From contig CAZRLN010000004.1 of the NCBI GenBank assembly GCA_964601085.1, forward strand, positions 1 to 64,000: a stretch of 64,000 bases of DNA. Direction: 5' to 3'. The translations under genes were made by a program, and so were the position numbers. The notes under the pieces were generated by a model, which saw nothing but the letters and a program-made list of their open reading frames with translations, was not told the DNA's origin and made no database searches. Shown piece after piece: positions 58,601 to 64,000 of the stretch (position 1 is its first letter; every line of letters starts with the position of its first letter). The DNA is from UBA1444 sp964601085. Lineage in GTDB: Bacteria; Bacillota; Negativicutes; UBA1444.

Positions 58601-59165
58601 GCGAGGAAGCGCGTTCGAAAAGCTGTTCTCGATGTTCTACTCGTTTCTCAATACGCAGTACAACCGCTGGGCCATGGAACGCGACATCTACCTGAAGGAA
58701 AAGGATGTGGTGCGGCTGATGTCGTTTGTGGCGACCAAGTATCTGATGTTCGGCATGATCTCCGCGTTGGCGTCGTTCAAAGTTCCGGACGACGACGAAA
58801 GATGGGGCGAATGGCTGGTGAAGGAGGTACTGGAATGGCCGCTGTCCATGGTCCCGATCGTCGGCGCTCCGACAAAGATGATGTTAGATCGTGCGTTCGG
58901 ATTCCGGACTTGGGGATATGACGCGACGCCGGCGGAGCGAAATTTGGAGAAGATGACGGCTCTGATCGGCAAGGCTGCAAAGGTGGCGAATGGGGACAAG
59001 GAGGTTGGGGATCTTGTGGAACCGGCCATGGAGTCGGCCTCGTTCATCTTCGGTTATCCCGATCAGATCAACGACTGGTTCATGAATGCGTATGATGTTT
59101 TGAGCGGAAACATGGCGCCGCGGCTGACGGATCTGGTTCGCCGGCGTCCGAAAAAAGAAAGGTAG
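52614..59165 (+). CDS. Giant ejection/polyvalent protein (2183 aa) with HExxH motif
   Basis: T7 gp16-like by position and size. ATG 52614 follows ACGGAGG; the frame is open earlier but overlaps the previous gene. HEMAGH at residues 835-839 (STIIHEMAGHYFIYNLLG) is a zincin motif, with no lysozyme-like transglycosylase motif that I can see. Long helical stretches follow (about 930-1600), then a C-terminal region (about 1780-2183) with LLRVSTVFQNAANFTLYGG, AFSDQLTDISMWRGAYFKAM and FSMFYSFLNTQYNRWAMERD, the type found at the end of large polyvalent phage proteins. It is probably ejected with DNA. Confidence 0.85.
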   Translation: MNDNDFVPLPDRRSSLSELFEQTRNLSPIQAAEIIRLSGRFGVPTDQVASAFDAFKNGAIDDVDWDAMERNSPRTAEFLQDPYYMATIRNRTRQLEEIEGAWKPWKKLKEESKNTTRSLLGGLTGMWESFLNSPATPANYIGNEIGQVTRLQPQSQFINPTEQPGSPIRLAQTQNQADTLRGMINSDLLKPGTPVTSDWGGNIPGLNHTWGQLGLEMVGMLPQMAGQMAAFALGGPVGSFAFNTTMIGGGQYLDLTGDKDNPVDPQRALAASLGNALTQAWMENLSLAKMFKKLPAGSSRAFRWRERAESTMTEALTEWIQQYPEAAAEIFAQNPGKSREEMASLFAKDFIKNTQEGLFQGLVAAPFGFLGRSVTLAVQEKAVQEFVRQREVVQDKMRKSELLGVSPEVLRDHSNQVSGDASIYIDPAAVVSLYQSDTMAPQEIEEKLGVTLNQALVAQENGELLTVPAGKYDVAAAQDPQIHEALKNDIAPDEHGITLRRVGEREEIGRQEGKQSAEALKKQREDLKVEREMITGQLRDAGVSAEVANATVNLLVRNAMVMSADPAAWLREKGPLFVRGKSEHAMLAQLNEDVDINSTVPVIKLDGLAASMNASQLTKYVQSLASQPISTADQKAIMNIVPGRENLKHIVWSSRKSQRFTPERKAALSSIKDLIENAVLIESQTNQKTDKKPGATAYHRFYVPVEVNGEIRAIRIVAEETNGSITLNPTDVNLYDVLVEKNIRSLLPASQAASHKTGDDIGQKEKASTITIRQMLDGVNDMDGQPYISDTYEPGNLLQAELGYNSRIKRGGFSWHEQRPVITLFERANTSTIIHEMAGHYFIYNLLGEGGKADAAEWMKADRRTMLEWAGVSEDQWNDLWAKANEGTKDEWNMSDAELAESGDRSEIRQAVRQVREAHEKMARAAEVYFMTGEAPTVDTRSIFRKFKDWLTKVYFDVTRLGVEVPPEVRKVFDRMVATQDEIEQTEALNGYHAKLPESIYDSLSEKARDALDRTMQNVAKVAHERLSGRVLADLRADVKKDMAAMFDKVRQDVEAERADNNAHRLLSEIELPLTADEQAMLDLAKAEGAAPQNLLAALNQALMSEIKRSRSTDNRLAVQALEQAVRATHYAMEKTKTIAWNTQENTDMAKAAEVAVARFMENDRVRPAEVLAPDQVFDRMGPEFEIMAEAAGFDSAAMAKEKIRELPPITDEISFRVTGLVADKYNLLRDRDAIHQAAEESLFNEDGLLQLAMEQQIMEEKLTSVMTREAAREKTLQNREIARRQAKDMLAKKPLDESMRTRTYMAAVTRAAEKASWYLAKGDIEAALEQKKLQTLNHALVQESIRIREEFDKTDRYFKRQRVSDRKTWGTEEHWQQAADLLYRLGYRRADFTGKVTEALASYIGRMSEENPDMLAIEDWLSVTRDIITPRKLTLDRLLDVANAIRNIKRMAQYGAGGDRMFTQEAGLVEVTNNLVDTAEENAKDVQIDQMGERVKPSVYATFMAGLRKPSLLFRKLDPGDFGPWSKAMYYAFAAARDVESQLLRRVSTKVEEAFQRAGLTKEDRYRDAHEKIYVAEWGTSVTRNMLRAVLLNMGSKSNLERMLSSEPVGYRSQTPWTLDNITPVLEKYLAPRDFQLAQDIWDAINLYDEYSAMVKKVTGFPMQKVDPTPVTFQVGGLTIPLRGGYYPLKQDSRASKQAEMNEAKMLAGGGAGDYPYPHTGASKSRVAGAMYPLDYDLGNLMGSVSRTVHDIAFRPVALDINKLMRQDSIKDVMRRKLGDANYQVITKWQETVMRGQNSDVDRGLNDGLAQSVRQRVVISNLLLRVSTVFQNAANFTLYGGAVEGFGERDAFSSFIKYGVFEYIPMALSGQNGAAEIRQFVYEKSTLMRDKMDSPDYSLTELLSPQENLLNKSLMDNGLTRSAGNKLTATQDRIVKFGSQILAFSDQLTDISMWRGAYFKAMNEGKTEAEAVRFADTVIERSTGTGRTIDTAAIQRGSAFEKLFSMFYSFLNTQYNRWAMERDIYLKEKDVVRLMSFVATKYLMFGMISALASFKVPDDDERWGEWLVKEVLEWPLSMVPIVGAPTKMMLDRAFGFRTWGYDATPAERNLEKMTALIGKAAKVANGDKEVGDLVEPAMESASFIFGYPDQINDWFMNAYDVLSGNMAPRLTDLVRRRPKKER

Positions 59166-59177
59166 GGTGGCGAGATC

Positions 59178-62100
59178 ATGACTGTACAATCGAACCTTTC
59201 CAAGCACATCTATGACGGAAACGGAGTAACAACAGAATTCCCTTTCACGTTTCCAATCACGAACAAGTCCGACATTAAGGTATATATCCGGGATAATACC
59301 GGTACGCTCAGCCTGCTATCGTCCGGATACACAGTGAACTGGACGGATGGCGATGAGAGCGGAACCGTGACTTATCCGAGCGACACCAATGCCGATAAGT
59401 TGCCGACGGGAAGCAAGCTGGTACTGCTGCGGATTTGCGATTTGGTGCAGTTGCTGGATCTGTCCAATACGAACGGGTTTAAGCCTGGCGCGCTCGAAAC
59501 CGCGCTGGACCTGTTGACGATGATCGTGCAGCAGGTGCGCGAAGAACTGGACCGCGCGGTAAAGATCCCGGTCGACTCCTCGGATTCGGTCGAAACGTTG
59601 ATCGATGTCATCTCCGACTATGCGATCAGCCAGTCCGCTGCCAACGCCGCCAGGGCCGAACTGGCCCAGGGCGCAGCGGAAGATGCGCAGGAGATCACCG
59701 AGGCGGCGCGGGATACAACGGTGGCGGCGAAAGATGACACCGTAGCGGCCAAAGACGTTACTGTAGCGGCCAAAGACGTTACTGTAGCGGCTGCCGAAAA
59801 TGCGTTAGCTGCAATTTTTGATATTGCATTCGCTACTAAAGCAATAGCAGATGCAGACTTGTCTCATGCTGCGGGTACAAAAGCGCTCATATACGCAGAT
59901 AGTTCTGCTGCTAATAACGGCCTATACATTAAAATTGGCGATGCCGGTGCGGGAAGCTGGGTAAAATCAGAATATGATCCGTTCTATGATGTCTGGCACA
60001 ATCAAGTTTCGATCATTTTATCTCCATCAGCAAATGGCGCAATTAGCTTGTCTAGCGTCGGATTGTCAGGATCCTACACTACTGTGTTTTCGTTGAGTAG
60101 TGGACTGTTTGTAAACTTCATCGGCGCTCATCAATCAATACCGTCTTTGAGCATATCTCTTAATAATTTGCAGTGCTGTTATTTGGACCTAGATACGTTT
60201 ACATGGTCATCGGCGACGGAAATATCTGGTGTTAAGGATAAGCAACGCTTAATTGTTTTTGTTAATCTGTACGGGAGAATTTATTCGCCAATTCCGTCGG
60301 TTCAATCGCTGTTAGACTATGCACTAAGCCAATATAATCTTGTGACGGCGTCTGTTGGGTTCGACTCTGATGCTGGACGAACACTATTTAACAAACACAT
60401 GGAGCTGGCATTTTCTCCGGTTTCGGGCGGAAGCGTAGTAATAAACAGCGTTGTTAGTAGCACTGTCAACCTAGATTTTCCTGCTGGATTTTTGTTCAAC
60501 TTTGCGGAAAACTATGGTTCGGTTCCGGCGTCTGCGGGATTATCGCTGGCAAATCTCGGGGTATTATACGCAGATATTACTTCTATGTCTGCAATCACAT
60601 TGAGCACTGGTACTGCGGCAACCGGAACGCAAACACTGAAAAGCAGCATCAATAAAGTAATTTTGGTCTTAAACGTATACGGAAAATTATTTAGCCCGAT
60701 CCCATCTATTCAAAAACTACTATCAGAAGCAGAAGCATCATATACATATAATAATGCTTTATTGCTATATCAAAAGCAGGTAAATGTTGGGTTTGGTACG
60801 GTAAGCGGAAATCCAATAATAATTAATACGATCGCAGGCACAACAATCGGCTTAACCGTTCCGCAAAGCATTTTTACAAATTTTAAAGATGCCTGGGGAT
60901 CGGTTCCTGCAAAAACAGCTACTTTGGAGAATACACAAGGGTTGTATATCGATACATCAAACTTATCAGCCATAACATGGTCTGATCCGGTCACTGTTAC
61001 AAATGTCAAAACTTCGATTTATCGCGTTCTGGCAATATACAATTTTTACGGTAAATTGTATAGCCCAATCCCCGCGTTGCAAAAACTATTAACTGCGGCA
61101 GAAACCGCAGTAAGTACTACTACGGTTATAGTCGCTGCAGACGGTGGTGGAGACTATACTACCATTACCGCAGCTATTGCTGCGATCACCGACGCAAGAT
61201 CAACAAAACAGTACTTGCTAAAAATTAAAAATGGAACTTACAACGAGTGTAACATTGTCAATAAAAACTATATTAATTGGCGCGGAGAAAGCAGGGACGG
61301 TGTAATTATTCGCGCCGACGGAACTATTGACGAAGAAAAAACAATTGTCGAACAAGCGGGATTATTTGCCGAAACCACATGTCTAATAGAAAACATTACT
61401 CTTGACACCAATGATACTAAATATTGCATCCACAACGATAGTCTTGCCTCTGGTTATGATGCGATATTTAGTAATTGCAGGTTTAGACACCGCGGTTGTA
61501 CTGACCATAGCTACTATAACCCCGTGGGTATCGGTGCCCGTGCGAATCAAAATAACAAGTTTGTAAATTGCGAGTTTGTTGCTGAAGACTCAACCGTGAG
61601 ACCTGTGGCTGTTTATTGGCATAACTGGGATAAACGAACGGGCAGGGGAATTTTAGAGTTAACTGATTGCGTGGCGGTTGGATGTGATATTGCGTCGCTA
61701 GTAGAACTTGGATCTGAGCAACCGGACGTAGCGATTATATCAAACTGCGCGAGCACCTTAATAGACGGACGGATTGCACTGTCGGCAATTGCTGACTACT
61801 ACGGAGGAAACGTGGCTGATGTACCCTACTGTATCCAATTATGTATATCCGGATCTGTGCCGTTTATTGATATAAATCGGACGACTCGACCGGATATAAC
61901 AAAGTATAATTTTCCGGGTGTTTATTTAGTGACAGCATTAAATAGCGGAGAATCAGCCATTGCTGCTGGATCTGGTGTTGCGTATGACTATGCCGGGTTC
62001 GCGGCAGGACAAAACGCCGGGATACTGGCAACTAGCGGAACGATTGACGGAGTTTCCCAATACGACATTTTGGCTGGATCAGTTGGGTATATTGTACCGA

Positions 62101-62276
62101 CCAAACACGCGGGATATGTGCTTGCTACTGCAAATGATTATGCCGTTGGAAACTTGTTAAAATGCAACACCGACGGAACTTTCAGCGTTACTGCTGTACG
62201 AAGCGAGGCAGTTGCTGTAGTTTTATCCGCTATAAATTTAGTTGATAGCGGACTAATAAATGCATATTTGTTATAA
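59178..62276 (+). CDS. Tailspike with T7-fibre-like base, triple repeat and pectin-lyase/esterase-like beta-helix
   Basis: 1032 residues. Residues 1-150 (HIYDGNGVTTEFPFTFPITN, LSSGYTVNWTDGDESGTVTY) are the T7 tail-fibre-type virion-attachment domain. TVAAKD repeats lie at about 180-205. Three diverged repeats of about 125 residues (from about 275, 408 and 534), each ending in YG(R/K)(I/L)(Y/F)SPIPS-like sequence, come next. From residue 652 (VAADGGGDYTTITAAIAAI) a pectinesterase-like parallel beta-helix follows, typical of depolymerising spikes. From about 59.8 kb the DNA is clearly more A/T-rich than the rest of the prophage, pointing to module transfer. Confidence 0.87.
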   Translation: MTVQSNLSKHIYDGNGVTTEFPFTFPITNKSDIKVYIRDNTGTLSLLSSGYTVNWTDGDESGTVTYPSDTNADKLPTGSKLVLLRICDLVQLLDLSNTNGFKPGALETALDLLTMIVQQVREELDRAVKIPVDSSDSVETLIDVISDYAISQSAANAARAELAQGAAEDAQEITEAARDTTVAAKDDTVAAKDVTVAAKDVTVAAAENALAAIFDIAFATKAIADADLSHAAGTKALIYADSSAANNGLYIKIGDAGAGSWVKSEYDPFYDVWHNQVSIILSPSANGAISLSSVGLSGSYTTVFSLSSGLFVNFIGAHQSIPSLSISLNNLQCCYLDLDTFTWSSATEISGVKDKQRLIVFVNLYGRIYSPIPSVQSLLDYALSQYNLVTASVGFDSDAGRTLFNKHMELAFSPVSGGSVVINSVVSSTVNLDFPAGFLFNFAENYGSVPASAGLSLANLGVLYADITSMSAITLSTGTAATGTQTLKSSINKVILVLNVYGKLFSPIPSIQKLLSEAEASYTYNNALLLYQKQVNVGFGTVSGNPIIINTIAGTTIGLTVPQSIFTNFKDAWGSVPAKTATLENTQGLYIDTSNLSAITWSDPVTVTNVKTSIYRVLAIYNFYGKLYSPIPALQKLLTAAETAVSTTTVIVAADGGGDYTTITAAIAAITDARSTKQYLLKIKNGTYNECNIVNKNYINWRGESRDGVIIRADGTIDEEKTIVEQAGLFAETTCLIENITLDTNDTKYCIHNDSLASGYDAIFSNCRFRHRGCTDHSYYNPVGIGARANQNNKFVNCEFVAEDSTVRPVAVYWHNWDKRTGRGILELTDCVAVGCDIASLVELGSEQPDVAIISNCASTLIDGRIALSAIADYYGGNVADVPYCIQLCISGSVPFIDINRTTRPDITKYNFPGVYLVTALNSGESAIAAGSGVAYDYAGFAAGQNAGILATSGTIDGVSQYDILAGSVGYIVPTKHAGYVLATANDYAVGNLLKCNTDGTFSVTAVRSEAVAVVLSAINLVDSGLINAYLL

Positions 62277-62316
62277 CTAATCACAGCCTATAAATATATG
62301 AAAGGGCGTGGAGTAT

Positions 62317-63006
62317 ATGGCGAACAACAGAGTTTTCAATCCTATCACGGCAGCCTGGGAGTATCTCACAGGAACAAGGGGGGCAATGCGCACACAGAAA
62401 CAACCGGTAACAGCCTACCATACCGGAACGGTCGGCGCCGACATCGCGGCGGAGGGAACCGGCGTCCGGATCATCAACGACACGGCAGAGCCGATCCTGG
62501 TGACAATCAACTCGATTGCGTTCTGGGTCAAGCAAAGCGAAGTGTTTGATGAGGACTTCAACCCATTCACCGCGATCACGATCGACCCGACCACATCACT
62601 GGGCACGCACCAGGTCGAGACGGCGACTCTCGCGGAAGGAGCCGTTACCACAGCCGGCGACATGGCGGTCATTATCACCGCTGCCGACCTGGCGGATTCG
62701 CCGAAAACGATTCTGATCCCGGTCACCACCGACGACGACACGCCGGCCAAGATCATGGACAAGGTGCGAACCGCGGTGGCGGCGGATGCGGATGTCGAAG
62801 CGCTATTCACGGTCAGCGGCGCGGATTCCGACCTAGTCCTGACCCGCGACAAGGTTCGAGCGATTGCGAACGATGCCACGCTGAACATCGATCTTGGCGG
62901 CACTGGCACGACTGCGGAAGGCATTACCCAGGCGGCGACTTCCGCGAATACTACAGCTGGCGTAGCGCCGACAGCAATCGGCTATCGCCTGTGGGTCAGG
63001 GGGTAA
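62317..63006 (+). CDS. Phage appendage-associated protein of unknown function
   Basis: 229 residues. Front part MANNRVFNPITAAWEYLTGT and a beta-rich stretch (GTGVRIINDTAEPILVTINS); C-terminal domain TAGDMAVIITAADLADSPKT, IPVTTDDDTPAKIMDKVRTA, SGADSDLVLTRD is a repeat unit often seen in phage tail-region proteins. GTGGAG precedes ATG 62317; a GTG at 62308 is the alternative. It lies right after the tailspike. GC content returns to the prophage norm. Confidence 0.68.
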   Translation: MANNRVFNPITAAWEYLTGTRGAMRTQKQPVTAYHTGTVGADIAAEGTGVRIINDTAEPILVTINSIAFWVKQSEVFDEDFNPFTAITIDPTTSLGTHQVETATLAEGAVTTAGDMAVIITAADLADSPKTILIPVTTDDDTPAKIMDKVRTAVAADADVEALFTVSGADSDLVLTRDKVRAIANDATLNIDLGGTGTTAEGITQAATSANTTAGVAPTAIGYRLWVRG

Positions 63007-63011
63007 TGTGA

Positions 63012-63215
63012 ATGGCAGCAAAGCGTGAGCATTGCCTGGACCACAGCGCCTGCGAGTCGCGGATCGGCCGCTTGGAGAAGAATCAGGACGAAGAGCTTTT
63101 TCCGCGTCTGCGGGATCTCGAAAAGTATGCATGGCAGCAGTCGGCCCGGACTGGTCTGATTACCGGGGCGGTGGTGCTGGCCGGGCAGGCGGTCATTCAA
63201 CACTATTGGAAATGA
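63012..63215 (+). CDS. XhlA-like lysis accessory protein
   Basis: 67 residues: a short charged coiled coil (CESRIGRLEKNQDEELFPRL) then a C-terminal membrane helix (TGLITGAVVLAGQAVIQHYW). That layout matches XhlA/hemolysin-type proteins which cooperate with holins. It overlaps the next frame in ATGA. Confidence 0.65.
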   Translation: MAAKREHCLDHSACESRIGRLEKNQDEELFPRLRDLEKYAWQQSARTGLITGAVVLAGQAVIQHYWK

Positions 63216-63226
63216 TGGAGGGTGCG

Positions 63227-63577
63227 ATGGAAACGAAACTTTTGCTGTTTGTAATGGCGCTGCTGATCGGCGCCAATCTGGTGGCGGCGCTATTGATCTG
63301 GGCCTATAAACGGATCGTCAGCGCAAAGGCCAAGGATGTCCTAGAGAAGATCCTTTATTATCTGGATGAGTTCTGCGACAACGTTGAGCGGCCGGCCAGT
63401 CGCGCCCAGGTGATCATGGCGCTGCAGTCAGTGCTGGGGTTCGGGATCGCCGGCAAGCGGATCTATCTGCCGACCGTGATCGTGGGCTGGATCCTGGACG
63501 CGGAGGTCAAAATATTGCGGTGGCTGCAGGTACCGGATCTGCACCAGCCGGATAAAGTTGAGGAGGTACAGCCATGA
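63227..63577 (+). CDS. Probable holin or lysis membrane protein
   Basis: 116 residues. One strong N-terminal membrane helix (LLLFVMALLIGANLVAALLI) followed by a cationic helical cytoplasmic part (AYKRIVSAKAKDVLEKILYY) and a C-terminal stretch with AGKRIYLPTVIVGWILDAEV. Placed just before the endolysin, so a holin role is likely. GGAGGG precedes ATG 63227; earlier in-frame ATGs at 63212 and 63215 overlap the previous stop. Confidence 0.62.
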   Translation: METKLLLFVMALLIGANLVAALLIWAYKRIVSAKAKDVLEKILYYLDEFCDNVERPASRAQVIMALQSVLGFGIAGKRIYLPTVIVGWILDAEVKILRWLQVPDLHQPDKVEEVQP

Positions 63578-63720
63578 TCAGATGGATTATACGAATTTAT
63601 TGCAACATGTTTGGGCACGATATTGACTGGGACACTGGCCAAAAAGATGAAACGGGCCGAATTTGGCAACAATGCAAACGATGCAAAGATTGGGTAACTG
63701 GGTTTGAAATGAATAGCTAG
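63574..63720 (+). CDS. Small phage protein with CxxC motif (48 aa)
   Basis: MIRWIIRIYCNMFGHDIDWD then IWQQCKRCKDWVTGF: a hydrophobic start and a CKRCKxW zinc-knuckle-like end. It overlaps the preceding stop (ATGA), follows GAGGAGG, and is followed 13 bases later by the amidase. Function unknown. Confidence 0.55.
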   Translation: MIRWIIRIYCNMFGHDIDWDTGQKDETGRIWQQCKRCKDWVTGFEMNS

Positions 63721-63733
63721 GAGGATATCTACT

Positions 63734-64000
63734 ATGCGAATTTGTCTTGATCCGGGACACGACGGCGTGATCGATCCGGGCGCCATCGGCCAAGGTGGCA
63801 CGATGGAATCTTCGGTGGCGCTGGCGGTGTGCCAATATACGCAAGAATTTTTGACGTCCAACGGGCACCAGGTAATGCTCACGCGATCGGCGCCGGACGC
63901 CGACGTGAATGAACTGTCTGTCCGAACGGCGATGGCCCAGGAGTGGGGTGCGGATATCCTGGTATCCGTCCACTGTAATTCGTTTTCGGATCCGGAAGCG
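63734..64000 (+). CDS. Endolysin, N-acetylmuramoyl-L-alanine amidase (partial)
   Basis: The first 89 residues of an Amidase_3-type zinc amidase: ICLDPGHDGVIDPGAI (zinc His), MESSVALAVCQYTQEFL (zinc Glu position), VMLTRS, LSVRTAMAQEWGADILVSVH (second zinc His) and CNSFSDPEA. It cleaves the bond between muramic acid and the peptide, releasing progeny after holin action. AGGAGGA precedes the ATG. The gene is cut by the window edge, so any C-terminal wall-binding domain is unseen. Confidence 0.9.
   Translation, partial: MRICLDPGHDGVIDPGAIGQGGTMESSVALAVCQYTQEFLTSNGHQVMLTRSAPDADVNELSVRTAMAQEWGADILVSVHCNSFSDPEA

Larger units (their letters stand above)
25243..64000. mobile_element. Temperate podovirus-like prophage (right end beyond window)
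   Basis: A continuous phage genome starts directly after tRNA-Val: integrase, lysogeny switch, replication, packaging, capsid, short-tail and ejection proteins, tailspike, lysis. It contains terminase, portal, capsid and T7-like tail and ejection genes, but no tape-measure, sheath or long-tail tube genes in the sequence shown. The lysis amidase is cut by the window edge, so attR and any right-end genes are unseen. The left boundary is placed at the tRNA end; the exact core overlap cannot be set without attR. Confidence 0.93.

Noticed and set aside
59720..59790. Near-identical GTAGCGGCCAAAGACGTTAC repeats considered as a retroelement template/variable pair
   Set aside because: They encode in-frame TVAAKD coiled repeats, are adjacent, and no reverse transcriptase is present in the window.

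Overview
The window looks like a chromosome segment of a mid-GC Bacillota, possibly a Negativicutes-type anaerobe. The clues are PyrR-type attenuation of a pyrKDFE operon, strong AGGAGG ribosome sites with frequent TTG/GTG starts, several TTGACA-17-TACAAT promoters, and anaerobe-type branched-chain amino acid, TRAP-TAXI and acyl-CoA dehydrogenase genes. The taxonomic call is inference; there is no rRNA to settle it.

Bases 1-25,242 are host chromosome. In order: a truncated amino-acid ABC binding-protein/permease fusion (minus strand); a pyrK-pyrD-pyrF-pyrE operon behind a PyrR attenuator; the translational GTPase typA; a secreted protein made of one domain repeated twice; a complete livHMGF transporter followed by its binding protein; a long-form glutamine synthetase behind an attenuator; a heterodimeric ABC exporter; a small membrane protein, an M20 amidohydrolase and a PaaI-type thioesterase; a TAXI binding protein with its fused TRAP permease; an acyl-CoA dehydrogenase; and tRNA-Val(GAC).

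From the 3' end of tRNA-Val to the right edge (about 25.2-64.0 kb) lies one prophage that runs off the window. A tyrosine integrase abuts the tRNA, next to a HicAB toxin-antitoxin pair. A leftward lysogeny block (repressor, Bro-N antirepressor-like protein, ImmA/IrrE-type peptidase, membrane protein) faces a rightward early operon across a switch with three TTGC-N6-GCAA operators. Early genes include many tiny Cys-rich or HTH proteins, an ORF6C-like and a DUF3102-like protein, a DnaD-like replisome organizer that carries a candidate origin inside its coding sequence, a DnaC-like loader and a RusA-like resolvase. A tRNA-like element lies in this block. After a strong terminator comes a short-tailed-phage morphogenesis module: terminase small and large, portal, scaffold, major capsid, cement protein, tail-tube A-like adaptor, nozzle, gp13-like and gp14-like proteins, an ejection protein with an embedded NlpC/P60 domain, a 2,183-residue gp16-like giant with an HExxH motif, a beta-helix tailspike of foreign composition, and a lysis cassette ending in a truncated amidase.

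The gene order matches T7/BPP-1-like podoviruses but with temperate control. The points I consider most worth following are the tRNA-like element, the iteron/palindrome array in the replication gene, the two enzymes built into the ejection proteins, the swapped tailspike module, the glutamine synthetase attenuator, and the circularly permuted binding protein at the left edge.
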